Assembly (NCBI RefSeq): GCF_000717915.1
Contig: NZ_JOCX01000013.1
Location: 151,872 to 215,871, forward strand
Length of the DNA stretch: 64,000 nt
Source: Streptomyces sp. NRRL S-244
Lineage (GTDB): Bacteria > Actinomycetota > Actinomycetes > Streptomycetales > Streptomycetaceae
Direction of reading: 5' to 3'
Shown here piece by piece: positions 55,949 through 64,000 of the stretch. The position numbers were made by a program, and so were the translations under genes. The notes beneath the pieces were generated by a model. It did no database searches. It had not been told where the DNA came from and was given only the letters and a program-made list of their open reading frames with translations. How positions within the stretch are numbered: position 1 is the first letter of the stretch; every line of letters starts with the position of its first letter.

Positions 55949-56422
55949 TCACTGCGGGCCGGTACCGAAGTCCTCCGGCGAGATCTGGTCGAGGAATTCG
56001 CGGAACTTCTCCACCTCGTCCTCCTGCTCGTCCGGAATGGCGATTCCGGCGTCGTCCAGCACGCCGTCACTCCCGTAGATCGGCGTCCCGGTGCGCAGGG
56101 CCAGCGCTATGGCGTCGGACGGCCGTGCGCTCACCTCGACCCCGCTGGCGAAGACGAGCTCCGCGTAGAAGACGCCCTCCCGCAGATCCGTGATCCGGAC
56201 CTCGGTGAGCTCCTCGCCGATCGCCTCCAGCACGTCCTTGAACAGGTCGTGCGTCAGCGGCCGGGCAGGGGCCATGCCCTGTTGCGCGAAGGCAATGGCG
56301 GTCGCCTCCCCTGGTCCGATCCAGATGGGGAGGTACCGGTCGCCTCCCACTTCACGCAGGAGCACGATCGGTTGGTTGGAGGGCATTTCCACCCGGACAC
56401 CCACAACGTCGAGCTCGTTCAC
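55949..56422 (-). CDS. DUF151 / bifunctional nuclease family protein
   Basis: A 157-residue protein of the BFN family: NELDVVGVRVEMPSNQPIVLLREVGGDRYLPIWIGPGEATAIAFAQQG and VSARPSDAIALALRTGTPIYGSD are the family signatures. The plant homologue has nuclease activity; bacterial members are of uncertain biochemistry. It lies 63 bases after a MerR gene and before another, in the same direction, as in many actinobacteria. The operon with upstream genes is probable. Confidence 0.92.
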   Translation of the reverse strand: MNELDVVGVRVEMPSNQPIVLLREVGGDRYLPIWIGPGEATAIAFAQQGMAPARPLTHDLFKDVLEAIGEELTEVRITDLREGVFYAELVFASGVEVSARPSDAIALALRTGTPIYGSDGVLDDAGIAIPDEQEDEVEKFREFLDQISPEDFGTGPQ

Positions 56423-56485
56423 ACAGCAACCCTAGGACCTGCCCGGCAGGTTTGGGTAGTCGGGCCCCCTCGGAGATCCCCGAGG

Positions 56486-57259
56486 TCAGTGCAGACGGAC
56501 CCCGAGCGCGGTCTGCACCAAGGCCTCGTGGAGCCGTACGGACAGCCCCGCGAGCTCCTTCAAAGTCGCTTCGGCATGCGCCCTGGTCTGTGGGTTGCGG
56601 TGCCGCCGAAGCGGTGCCACGACCTGCTCCACCAGACCCGCCTCGCGGTCCGCGGCGGCCTTCATGGCCCGCAGGTGCCGCGGCTCCAGCCCGAACCGGC
56701 CCAGATCCGCCACCAGCCGGGCCACGGTGACCGTCTCGGCGTCGAATCCGCCGCCGGGGGCCTCGCCGATCAGCCCGTACGACTCCCATTCGGCGAGCTG
56801 CGCCTCGTCCACCTCGGCCGCGGCGAGCAGCTCGGCGCGCCCCACCCGGGCCGCGGTGGCCCGCTCCCGGCCCACCTCGCCGTAGACGGCGGAAGGGCTC
56901 GCGGGATCGACGGAATCCCCGTGCGCCGTGGGCGCGGGGATACGGATCTGCTCGCCGCGGGCGAGCGCGTCCAGCTGCTCGCGGATGACCTTCAGCGGCA
57001 GGTAGTGGTCCCGCTGCAACCGCAGGATGCGGGCCAGCCGCTCGACGTCCTCGGTGCTGAACTTGCGGTATCCGGAAGGTGTGCGCCGGGGCTCGACGAG
57101 CCCCTCCGCCTCAAGGAAGCGGATCTTCGAGATCGTGACTTCGGGGAACTCGTCGCGCAGCAGCGTGAGCACCGTGCCGATGCTCACCAGCCGCCCGGTC
57201 GGGCCGGCGCTTCCGGCGGTGCCGCTCTTCGGGGCACCGCCGGCCGGGATACGCAGCAT
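56486..57259 (-). CDS. MerR family regulator (FtsR-like, first of the block)
   Basis: 257 residues. LVSIGTVLTLLRDEFPEVTISKIRFLEAEGLVEPRRTPSGYRKFS is the DNA-binding domain. A long linker and a C-terminal domain with ELAAAEVDEAQLAEWESYGLIGEAPGGGFDAET follow. Its position between GarA-like FHA and DUF151 matches the actinobacterial FtsR/Rv1828 position; in corynebacteria that protein activates ftsZ. ATG 57259 has GGGAAGG upstream, just after a multi-hairpin intergenic element. Confidence 0.92.
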   Translation of the reverse strand: MLRIPAGGAPKSGTAGSAGPTGRLVSIGTVLTLLRDEFPEVTISKIRFLEAEGLVEPRRTPSGYRKFSTEDVERLARILRLQRDHYLPLKVIREQLDALARGEQIRIPAPTAHGDSVDPASPSAVYGEVGRERATAARVGRAELLAAAEVDEAQLAEWESYGLIGEAPGGGFDAETVTVARLVADLGRFGLEPRHLRAMKAAADREAGLVEQVVAPLRRHRNPQTRAHAEATLKELAGLSVRLHEALVQTALGVRLH

Positions 57260-57274
57260 GGGACCTTCCCTCTG

Positions 57275-57333
57275 GGGGTGTCCCCCCGGACGGAGTCCGG
57301 AGGTGGGGGTCCCCCAGGCGGAGCCCAGGGGGC
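57275..57333. repeat. cluster of short palindromes between FHA and MerR genes
   Basis: GGGGG-TGT-CCCCC (57275-57287), CCGGAC-GGA-GTCCGG (57286-57300) and GGGGG-T-CCCCC (57305-57315) follow one another, then another GGCGGAGCC unit. This resembles dispersed REP-like intergenic elements of Streptomyces; it may act as an attenuator. Confidence 0.55.
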
Positions 57334-57335
57334 GG

Positions 57336-58172
57336 TCAGATGCCCCGCAGGCTCGCGTAGAAGACCATCCGGTACTTGCCGATCTGCACCTCGTCGCCGT
57401 TGTGCAGGGCGACCGAGTCGATCGGCTCTCGGTTCACGTACGTGCCGTTGAGGCTGCCCACGTCGGCGACGGTGAAGCCGCCGTCCTGGCTCCTGCGGAA
57501 CTCGACATGCCGCCGGGAGACCGTGACGTCGTCCAGGAAGATGTCGCTCTGCGGGTGCCGGCCCGCCGTGGTCAGCTCACCGTCCAAGAGGAAGCGGCTG
57601 CCGGAGTTGGGGCCGCGCCGCACGATGAGCAGAGCGGAACCCGGAGGCAGAGCTTCCACCGCGGCCTGGGCCTCGGGGGACAGCGAGGACGACACGTGCT
57701 GTTGTCCCGACACCTCGGCCTCGTAGGCCTCGAGGCCCGAGATCGAGATGGTGGACGTGGTCTCCGAGGCACGCTCCGGCGTCAGACCCGCCCGCAGCGG
57801 CGCACCGCAGTTGGAGCAGAACCGGCTGGCCGCATCGCTGCGGTGTCCGCACCTGCTGCAAACCTGCTCGGCCGACATGGACGGCTCCTCGCGCCGCGGC
57901 TGCCCCGCGGAGGCATTGGTGGCATACGGGTCGGGGGCAAACCCTCCACCCGAACTTGAGGTTGATGGTTCACCGAAACCTATGCGTCCGGAACCGGCAG
58001 GGTCAACAGACGACGCGCCCGGCGCGCCCGAAACATCCCCCGCGCCTGCGACCTCGTCGCGGAAGAGCGGCCGGTCGCCCTGCCCTTCCACCTCTCCCTG
58101 CCCCGCGCGGTGCTTGGCAGCACCGCTTTCCTCACGGTTCTTCTTGCCGAACAACTTCTCAAACAACTTCAC
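57336..58172 (-). CDS. FHA domain protein with zinc ribbon (GarA/OdhI-like)
   Basis: 278 residues. A low-complexity head is followed by a zinc ribbon at 105-122 (CSRCG...CSNCG), the ETTS phosphorylation motif at 137-140 and an FHA domain at about 182-272 (R205, S219-R-H, N242). GarA and OdhI carry a phosphorylated ETTS near the N-terminus and regulate 2-oxoglutarate enzymes, but they have no zinc ribbon. GTG 58172 follows AAGGGGA. It sits before MerR-DUF151-MerR, as in mycobacteria. No glycine-cleavage H gene lies beside it, unlike many relatives. Confidence 0.9.
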   Translation of the reverse strand: MKLFEKLFGKKNREESGAAKHRAGQGEVEGQGDRPLFRDEVAGAGDVSGAPGASSVDPAGSGRIGFGEPSTSSSGGGFAPDPYATNASAGQPRREEPSMSAEQVCSRCGHRSDAASRFCSNCGAPLRAGLTPERASETTSTISISGLEAYEAEVSGQQHVSSSLSPEAQAAVEALPPGSALLIVRRGPNSGSRFLLDGELTTAGRHPQSDIFLDDVTVSRRHVEFRRSQDGGFTVADVGSLNGTYVNREPIDSVALHNGDEVQIGKYRMVFYASLRGI

Positions 58173-58362
58173 GGGCGATTCCCCTTGAACGAAACAGACC
58201 CGCCCGTGGGGCAGGACGAACTCCGAATGCACACACCTGCCGACCCGGACATTCTCACAACGTCCGTAACCACCAGACAGTTTCCACCACGCGGGACGAC
58301 TTCAGTGCGCCGACCCCCCGCAGGCACCAGCCCGCGTGAGCCCGTCCGCGCTCCGTCCCGCG

Positions 58363-59259
58363 TCACGACGTTGACGACCGAGCGTAGTCAGGCTGCTTCG
58401 CAGCCCGCAAGGCATCCACAACGATCTTCGCCGACCGTGTGACGGCGACGGTGGCCTGTTCCTTCTCCAGCGTCTGCACGACACCGCCGGGAATGTTCAG
58501 GGCGGGCTCAAGATCCTGCGGCTTGCCGATCACCTTGAACTCATAAGGCTGTGTGATCTTCTTACCGTCGATCCCGACCCCGCCGCCCTCGTCCGAGAAG
58601 AACGAGCTCGCCACGATGCGCACCCCGTTGACCTGGATCGCCTCGGCCCCGGCCGCCCGCAGCTCCTGGAGGGTGTCCAGCAGCTGGTCAGACTGCACCT
58701 GCCCCTTGGGATCGGTGATCTTCAGCGTGATGCCCGGTCCCTGCGCCGCCACGGTACCGGCCAGGATCCCGAGTTGGCGTTCCTTCTCGACCGTCTGGCG
58801 ACGGGCCTCCTCGGCCTGGTTCGAGCTGCTCTCCAGCTCCTTGCGCTGGTCCTCCAGCCGCTGCTTCTCGTCCTCCAGGCGCTTGGTCCGCCCGTCGAGC
58901 TCGTCGAGGATCCGTACGAGGTCCTCCTGACGGGCCCCGCGCAGCGCGCTGGAGTCGCTGTTCGAGCGCACCTGGATGGCCAGGCCCAGCCCGAGGACGA
59001 ACAGGAGCAGCGCGACGATCAGTTGGGCCCGGCTCACGCGCGGCGGCCACACCGCCTCCGCCAGCCGCTGCCGACCGCTCCGCGCGGGCCCGGCGGACTT
59101 CGCGGCCTGACCGGCTTGGGCGGCCTGACCGGCTTGGGCAGGCCGGCCCGGCTGGGCCGCCTCGCCGGCCGCCGCGGGCTCGGCGGGCCTCGCCGGCTCG
59201 TCCTGCGGCGGCAGCTCCGAGCCCATCGGCTCCTCGGGCGGATTGTCGTTCGTACTCAT
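58363..59259 (-). CDS. DUF881 family membrane protein
   Basis: 298 residues: a Pro/Ala-rich cytoplasmic head, one transmembrane helix (QLIVALLLFVLGLGLAIQV) near 90-110, a coiled coil of Glu/Arg/Lys heptads (RTKRLEDEKQRLEDQRKELE) and a folded DUF881 domain containing AQGPGITLKITDPKG. It pairs with the second DUF881 and the small basic protein in one operon; ATG 59259 is 5 bases after the small basic protein stop. The block resembles Rv1823-Rv1825 and may be linked to envelope growth or division. Confidence 0.93.
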   Translation of the reverse strand: MSTNDNPPEEPMGSELPPQDEPARPAEPAAAGEAAQPGRPAQAGQAAQAGQAAKSAGPARSGRQRLAEAVWPPRVSRAQLIVALLLFVLGLGLAIQVRSNSDSSALRGARQEDLVRILDELDGRTKRLEDEKQRLEDQRKELESSSNQAEEARRQTVEKERQLGILAGTVAAQGPGITLKITDPKGQVQSDQLLDTLQELRAAGAEAIQVNGVRIVASSFFSDEGGGVGIDGKKITQPYEFKVIGKPQDLEPALNIPGGVVQTLEKEQATVAVTRSAKIVVDALRAAKQPDYARSSTS

Positions 59260-59264
59260 CGGCC

Positions 59265-59597
59265 TCACGCCCGGAACACGTGCCGGCGGATGGCCGCGGC
59301 GTTGGAGAAGATGCGGATGCCGAGGACCACGACCACACCGGTGGACAGCTGCGAGCCGACGCCCAGCTTGTCGCCGAGGAAGACGATCAGCGCCGCGACG
59401 ACCACGTTCGACAGGAACGACACCACGAAGACCTTGTCGACGAAGATGCCGTCCAGCATCGCGCGCAGGCCCCCGAACACCGCGTCCAGCGCCGCCACCA
59501 CGGCGATCGGCAGATAAGGCTCGACGACGGCCGGCACTTCGGGCCGGACCAGAAGTCCGACCACCACTCCGGCCACCAGGCCCAGTACCGCGATCAC
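59265..59597 (-). CDS. sbp: small basic protein, DUF1290 (Sbp) family
   Basis: 110 residues with about three hydrophobic helices: IAVLGLVAGVVVGLLVRPEVPAVVEPYLPIAVVAALDAVFGGLRAML and VFVVSFLSNVVVAALIVFLGDKL are the core, and VLGIRIFSNAAAIRRHVF is a basic end. GTG 59597 overlaps the DUF881 stop in a GTGA arrangement. The family often lies beside ftsZ-type genes; its role is not established. Confidence 0.93.
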   Translation of the reverse strand: MIAVLGLVAGVVVGLLVRPEVPAVVEPYLPIAVVAALDAVFGGLRAMLDGIFVDKVFVVSFLSNVVVAALIVFLGDKLGVGSQLSTGVVVVLGIRIFSNAAAIRRHVFRA

Positions 59598-60493
59598 GAT
59601 GCACCCTTCTTCGGCTCTTCTGCTGTAGCTGTACGTACGGTCAGGCTCGACGCGGCCGGCAGCCGCAGCTCGTCCGCCGCGGACAAGGTGGCGCGGATCC
59701 CGTAGTTCTCCTGCAGGGCGTGCAGGTACTGGCCGTCCGCGGAGTTCTGGAACGCGGTACCGAGCCGCTTCTTGTCCCCCACCGCCAGCACCTCGTACGG
59801 CGGCACCAGCGGCCTGTTGTCGACCAGTATCGCGTCACCCGCGGCCCTGATCGCCGACAGCGCCGTCAGCCGCTGCCCGTTGATCGAGATGGCCTCGGCG
59901 CCGGACTGCCAGAGCCCGTTGACGATCTTCTGCATGTCCCGGTCCCGCAGCCGCCCGGTGTCCGAGAACCCGGCGTTCTCGCGCGGCTTGCCGCCACCGC
60001 CCGAGGAGGAGCCCTTCGCGTCGTCCACGACCAGCTTGAGACCGGGTCCCTGGACCTCCGTCGCACCGGACAGCAGCGCCACGAGCTGCCCCTGGTCCCC
60101 GCCGTGCTGCTTGAGCGCCTCCCGCTGGCGGCTCGCGACGTTCTCCCGCAGCCGCTCGATGTCCCGCTCCAGGCCGTCCGCGTGCTCGTCGGCCCGCTGC
60201 ACCCGGTCGATCAGCTCCTGCCGCTCCTTCGCCAGCACCGGCGCGGCTATCCGCGCCTGGGCGGCACCCAGCGTGACGACCATGGCCGCGAGCACGAGCC
60301 CGGCGGCGAGCCCCAGCTTGGCCTTCAGGGTGCGCGGCAGACCCGCCGTGCCCTCCGCCTCGCGCCGGGCCGACGCCTCCGCGTAGCCCTCGTCGAGACT
60401 GTGGTCCATCACGTGCGTCAGCAGCGACATGGACGCGTCCGGACGCGCGGGAGGCGCCGGCGCCGAACTCCGGTTGTGGGGCGGCTGCGACAT
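59594..60493 (-). CDS. DUF881 family membrane protein (first of the operon)
   Basis: 299 residues from ATG 60493 (MSQPPHNRS). One transmembrane helix (KLGLAAGLVLAAMVVTLGA) precedes a coiled coil (RQELIDRVQRADEHADGLERDIERLREN) and the DUF881 domain. That domain has a Gly/Ser-rich insert (GSSSGGGGK) not seen in the second copy. An ATG at 60502 is also in frame, three codons earlier; neither has a strong ribosome site. It probably heads the DUF881-sbp-DUF881 operon. Confidence 0.92.
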   Translation of the reverse strand: MSQPPHNRSSAPAPPARPDASMSLLTHVMDHSLDEGYAEASARREAEGTAGLPRTLKAKLGLAAGLVLAAMVVTLGAAQARIAAPVLAKERQELIDRVQRADEHADGLERDIERLRENVASRQREALKQHGGDQGQLVALLSGATEVQGPGLKLVVDDAKGSSSGGGGKPRENAGFSDTGRLRDRDMQKIVNGLWQSGAEAISINGQRLTALSAIRAAGDAILVDNRPLVPPYEVLAVGDKKRLGTAFQNSADGQYLHALQENYGIRATLSAADELRLPAASSLTVRTATAEEPKKGAS

Positions 60494-60611
60494 GCCGCTC
60501 ATCGTCGCATGTCGGCGCCGCCCACACCGAATGCGCCCGTCCGGTGGACAGGGGGCGACATCCGCCGCACCCCGCCCACCGGACCACGCCGTTTCCGTCG
60601 GCTGCGGGCGC

Positions 60612-63107
60612 TCAGTGCCCGGCGCCGTCCACCACGCCCGCCCACTCGTCCAGCAGCGCCTGCGCGGACGCGTCGTCGGGACCCTCGGCCCACAGGTGCG
60701 TGACCGCCTCCGCCGGGTCCGGCAGGACCAGCGCCCACCGCCCGTCGGCCTCGACCACCCGCACACCGTCGGTGGTGTCCACCTGCCGGTCCCCCGCCGC
60801 CTCCACGACCCGCCGCATGACGAGCCCCTTCACCGCCCACGGAGTCGGCACGTCCCGCTTGAGTACATGGGCTCGCGGTATGCGCGCATCGATCTGGCTC
60901 AGCGTGAGCTGCGTCCGCGCCACCAGCCCGATCAGCTGGACGAACGCCGCCGACCCGTCGAAGACGCTGCTGAACTCCGGGACGATGTAGCCGCCCCGGC
61001 CGTCTCCGCCGAAGATCGTGTTCTCGGCCCGGCCCACGCGCGTCAGGTCGTCGGGAGAGGTCGTCGTCCACTCCACCTGTGTCCCGTGGTACGCCGCCAC
61101 CTGCTCGGCGATCCGGGTCGTGGTCACCGGCAGCGCCACCTTGCCACTGCGCTTCTCGGCGGCCACCAGGTCGAGCAGCACCAGCAGTGCCCGGTCGTCC
61201 TCGATGATCCGCCCGCGCTCGTCCACCAGGGAGATCCGCTCACCCACCGGGTCGAAGCGCACTCCGAAGGCGGCCCGTGCCGAGGCCACGATCTCCCCGA
61301 GCCGCACCAGCCCGGCCCGCCGGGACTCCGCGGTCTCCGTCGGCCGGGACTCGTCGAGCCCCGGGTTGATCGTCAGCGCGTCCACCTCGAGCCGGCCCAG
61401 CAGGCTGGGCAGGACCAGCCCGGCGCTGCCGTTGGAGGCGTCCACGACCACCTTGAGCCCGGAATCGGCGACGCCGGTCGTGTCGACCCGGCGCAGCAGG
61501 GAACCCGTATAGGCGTCGAAGACGCTGCCCGGGAACTGGAGGTCGCCGATCTCGCCCGGGAACGCGCGCCGGTACTCCTGCCGCGCGTACACCCGGTCCA
61601 GCTTGCGCTGCTGCTGGAGCGAGAGGTCCGCTCCCCGCTCGTCGAGGAACATGATGTCGACCGAGTCCGGCACTCCGGGCGAGGTCCGCACCACGATCCC
61701 GCCCGCGGTACCGCGCGCGGTCTGCTGCCGGGCCACCGGCAGCGGTACGTTCTCCAGGTCGCGTACGTTGATCGCACTGCACTGCAGTGCCGAGATCACC
61801 GCCCGCTTGAGCGCTCTCGCGCCGCGGGAGTGGTCACGGGCCGTGGTGACCGTCGCGCCCTTCTTCAGGGTCGTCGCGTACGCACCGGCGAGCCGGACCA
61901 CCAGCTCGGGGGTGATCTCCACGTTCAGGATGCCGGTGACTCCGCGGGCGCCGAACAGATGCGCCTGACCGCGGGACTCCCAGATCACCGACGTGTTGAC
62001 GAAGGCGCCGGCCTCGATCGTCTTGAAGGGGTAGACCCGCACGTTCCCCTGAATGATCGATTCCTCACCGACCAGGCACTCGTCACCGATGACGGCGCCG
62101 TCCTCGATCCGGGCGGCCCGCATGATGTCGGTGTTCTTGCCGATGACGCAGCCGCGCAGATTGCTGTGGGGCCCGATGTAGACGTTGTCGTGGATGACGG
62201 CCCTGTGCAGGAAGGCCCCGCTCTTCACGACGACGTTCGAACCGACGACCGTGTGCTCGCGGATCTCCACGCCGGCCTCGACCTTGGCGTAGTCCCCGAT
62301 GTACAGCGGCCCGCGCAGCACGGCGTCCGGGCTCACCTCGGCGCCTTCGGCGATCCACACGCCGGGCGAGATCTCGAAGCCGTCCATCTCGACCTGGACC
62401 TTGCCTTCGAGTACGTCGGCCTGCGCCTTGACGTAGCTCTCGTGCGTGCCGACGTCCTCCCAGTAGCCCTCGGCCACATAGCCGTAGATCGGCCGGCCTT
62501 CCTTCATCAGCTGCGGGAAGACATCGCCGGACCAGTCCACCGGAACGTCCGGGTCCACGTAATTGAAGACCTCGGGCTCCATCACGTAGATGCCGGTGTT
62601 GACGGTGTCCGAGAACACCTGCCCCCATGTCGGCTTTTCGAGGAAGCGCTCGACCTTGCCTTCCTCGTCCACGATGGTGATGCCGAATTCCAGCGGGTTC
62701 GGCACCCGGGTCAGGCACACCGTGACGAGTGCGCCCTTCTGTTTGTGGAAGCGGATGAGATCGGTGAGGTCGAAGTCGGTGAGCGCATCGCCGGAAATGA
62801 CGAGGAAAGCATCGTCCTTCAAGGCCTCCTCGGCGTTCTTCACACTGCCGGCAGTGCCGAGTGGCTTCTCCTCGTTGGCATAGGTGAGCTCCATTCCGAG
62901 CTCCTCGCCGTCACCGAAGTAGTTCTTGACGAGTGACGCCAAGAACTGGACGGTAACAACGGTCTCACTGAGCCCATGCCGCTTGAGCAGCCTGAGCACG
63001 TGCTCCATGATCGGCCGGTTGGCAACCGGCAGGAGCGGCTTGGGCATGCTCGAGGTCATGGGGCGAAGGCGAGTGCCTTCACCACCGGCCATCACGACGG
63101 CCTTCAT
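60612..63107 (-). CDS. mannose-1-phosphate guanylyltransferase-like protein with degenerate phosphomannomutase domain
   Basis: 831 residues. The N-terminal nucleotidyltransferase has [13 protein letters not shown] (6-18), Lys23 and the SGDALTD metal site near 105. A left-handed beta-helix with hexapeptide repeats (250-380) follows. Residues about 400-831 look like the phosphohexomutase fold, but its catalytic loop is RTSPGVP instead of a TASHNP-type, its metal motif is DPVGER (619-624) instead of DGDxDR and the sugar loop is GGDGRGGY. The first part probably makes GDP-mannose; the second is unlikely to be active. ATG 63107. Confidence 0.9.
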   Translation of the reverse strand: MKAVVMAGGEGTRLRPMTSSMPKPLLPVANRPIMEHVLRLLKRHGLSETVVTVQFLASLVKNYFGDGEELGMELTYANEEKPLGTAGSVKNAEEALKDDAFLVISGDALTDFDLTDLIRFHKQKGALVTVCLTRVPNPLEFGITIVDEEGKVERFLEKPTWGQVFSDTVNTGIYVMEPEVFNYVDPDVPVDWSGDVFPQLMKEGRPIYGYVAEGYWEDVGTHESYVKAQADVLEGKVQVEMDGFEISPGVWIAEGAEVSPDAVLRGPLYIGDYAKVEAGVEIREHTVVGSNVVVKSGAFLHRAVIHDNVYIGPHSNLRGCVIGKNTDIMRAARIEDGAVIGDECLVGEESIIQGNVRVYPFKTIEAGAFVNTSVIWESRGQAHLFGARGVTGILNVEITPELVVRLAGAYATTLKKGATVTTARDHSRGARALKRAVISALQCSAINVRDLENVPLPVARQQTARGTAGGIVVRTSPGVPDSVDIMFLDERGADLSLQQQRKLDRVYARQEYRRAFPGEIGDLQFPGSVFDAYTGSLLRRVDTTGVADSGLKVVVDASNGSAGLVLPSLLGRLEVDALTINPGLDESRPTETAESRRAGLVRLGEIVASARAAFGVRFDPVGERISLVDERGRIIEDDRALLVLLDLVAAEKRSGKVALPVTTTRIAEQVAAYHGTQVEWTTTSPDDLTRVGRAENTIFGGDGRGGYIVPEFSSVFDGSAAFVQLIGLVARTQLTLSQIDARIPRAHVLKRDVPTPWAVKGLVMRRVVEAAGDRQVDTTDGVRVVEADGRWALVLPDPAEAVTHLWAEGPDDASAQALLDEWAGVVDGAGH

Positions 63108-63207
63108 GTCGGAAGAGTCCTCCTTGAGAGACGACGTTCTCGCCGACCTCACCCGTCCCGGACGGTGACTCCGCAACTCCTCCGCGTCAGCCCCACGCCG
63201 AGCGAGC

Positions 63208-63798
63208 TCAATCGGCCGTGGTGTCCGCCTTCACGAGCCGACGGACTTGCACCACGTAAAGGATTCCTGCCCACCAGTAGAGGGTTGTACCCCATCCGGC
63301 GAACGCCCATCCGAAAACTGCCCCCATCCAGGCCAACCAACCCGTACCGTCACTGAGCAACAGCAGGGGGAAGGCGTACATCAGGTTGAAGGTCGCGGCC
63401 TTCCCGAGGAAGTTGACCTGCGGCGGCGGATAGCCGTGACGGCGCAGGATCCAGACCATGACCAGCAGCATCAGCTCACGGGCCACCAGCGCCCCGGTGA
63501 GCCACAGCGGCAGAATGTCTCGATAGGTCAGGCCGAAGAGCGTGGAGAGGATGTACAGCCGGTCCGCGGCCGGATCCAGCAGCCGACCGAGGTTGCTGAT
63601 CTGATTCCAGCGCCGCGCCAGCTTCCCGTCGAGGTAGTCGCTGACCCCACTGAGCATGAGCACGGCCAGTGCCCAGCCGTCGTGCTTCTCCAGAATCAGC
63701 CAGAGGAACAGGGGCACGCCGGCGAGGCGAGCCATGCTCAGGATGTTCGGAATGGTGAAAATTCGGTCCGTCTGAACCCGAGTCTCCTGGACCTCCAC
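63208..63798 (-). CDS. CDP-alcohol phosphatidyltransferase family protein
   Basis: A 196-residue integral membrane enzyme. The catalytic motif [28 protein letters not shown] is complete (D-x2-DG-x2-AR-x8-G-x3-D-x3-D). It transfers a phosphatidyl or similar group from CDP-diacylglycerol to an alcohol, as in PgsA or cardiolipin-type synthases; the acceptor is not clear. GTG 63798 follows GGAGG. In mycobacteria a pgsA-like gene also adjoins the DUF881 block. Confidence 0.92.
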   Translation of the reverse strand: MEVQETRVQTDRIFTIPNILSMARLAGVPLFLWLILEKHDGWALAVLMLSGVSDYLDGKLARRWNQISNLGRLLDPAADRLYILSTLFGLTYRDILPLWLTGALVARELMLLVMVWILRRHGYPPPQVNFLGKAATFNLMYAFPLLLLSDGTGWLAWMGAVFGWAFAGWGTTLYWWAGILYVVQVRRLVKADTTAD

Positions 63799-63871
63799 CC
63801 GGGGGCCTCCACTGTTGAACGTACGAACGATGCCTCCTGACCCTACAGGAAGCCGCACCGGCCCAGAACGC

Positions 63872-63911
63872 AGAAAAGCCCCGTACCGGATACCCGGTAC
63901 GGGGCTTTTCT
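63872..63911. terminator. rRNA operon terminator
   Basis: A perfect 18-base stem (63872-63889 with 63894-63911) with a 4-base loop lies about 10 bases downstream of the 5S gene on the minus strand. It is flanked by A-rich and T-rich ends, so it acts in both directions. Confidence 0.95.
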
Positions 63912-63920
63912 ACAATGATT

Positions 63921-64000
63921 GTTCGGCGGCGTCCTACTCTCCCACAGGGTCCCCCCTGCAGTACCATCGGCGCTGAAAGGCTTAGCTTCCGGGTTCGGAA
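63921..64000 (-). rRNA. rrf: 5S ribosomal RNA, 3' portion
   Basis: On the minus strand the sequence ends in GGACGCCGCCGAAC, preceded by GTGGGAGAGTA and CAGCGCCGATGGTACTGCAG, and includes TTCCGAACCCGGAAGCTAAG near the edge, all canonical for actinobacterial 5S. The 5' end and the 23S and 16S genes lie to the right, outside the window. Confidence 0.97.

Overview
This window is chromosomal DNA from a high-GC actinomycete, almost certainly a Streptomyces. The evidence is strong third-position G/C in every real gene, many GTG starts, GGAGG-type ribosome binding sites or apparently leaderless starts, and actinobacterial marker sets: a divergent second EF-Tu of the tuf3 kind, DUF5999, DUF3037, and the GarA-like/MerR/DUF151/MerR and DUF881/small-basic-protein/DUF881 blocks. 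I see no phage, no insertion sequence and no CRISPR array. Gene identities rest on reading the translations by eye; no search was run.

Layout. 1-9 kb: the 3' part of a DUF885 gene, a rhodanese divergent from an Lrp/AsnC regulator, sbcC-sbcD, an IMPACT-family protein, a CoA-binding protein and a DMT exporter. 9-18 kb: two left-handed beta-helix proteins, DedA, a secreted GH3 beta-glucosidase, a hotdog thioesterase, a membrane-anchored protein, an MFS transporter and a spermidine-synthase-like protein. 18-28 kb: patatin, tuf3, an AlkD-like protein, VTT and uppP membrane proteins, lnt, an oxidoreductase, DinB-like and lipoprotein genes. 28-36 kb: ung, an oligopeptide-type binding protein, two SDR genes, a HipA-like kinase overlapping DUF3037, an isochorismatase-fold protein without its catalytic residues, PPOX, LysR and DMT.

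36.8-38.8 kb holds a compact three-gene module that looks like a type VII secretion cargo: a small EspC/WXG-like protein, a helical protein with a C-terminal cysteine amidase domain, and a small membrane protein. 39-49.7 kb: a MocR/PPOX divergent pair, two DMT exporters, SRPBCC, a histidine-rich PadR with three palindromes upstream, PhzF, a CPBP protease, a glutamate-cysteine-ligase-like enzyme, a hypothetical protein and DUF5999.

49.8-64 kb is conserved core: gcvP behind a tandem glycine riboswitch, a PRC-barrel protein, a DNA polymerase IV with an unusual tail, then a leftward block of MerR, DUF151, MerR, a zinc-ribbon/FHA (GarA-like) protein, DUF881, small basic protein and DUF881. It continues with a nucleotidyltransferase fused to an apparently inactive phosphomannomutase domain, a CDP-alcohol phosphatidyltransferase, and finally the terminator and 3' part of a 5S rRNA gene whose rRNA operon lies beyond the right edge.

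The most interesting items are the 36.8-38.8 kb secretion module, the HipA-like/DUF3037 pair, the cysteine-free EF-Tu with Asn at the kirromycin-site Tyr160 position, the isochorismatase-fold protein lacking Asp, Lys and Cys, the zinc-ribbon GarA-like protein, and a perfect 17-bp hairpin inside a lipoprotein gene.
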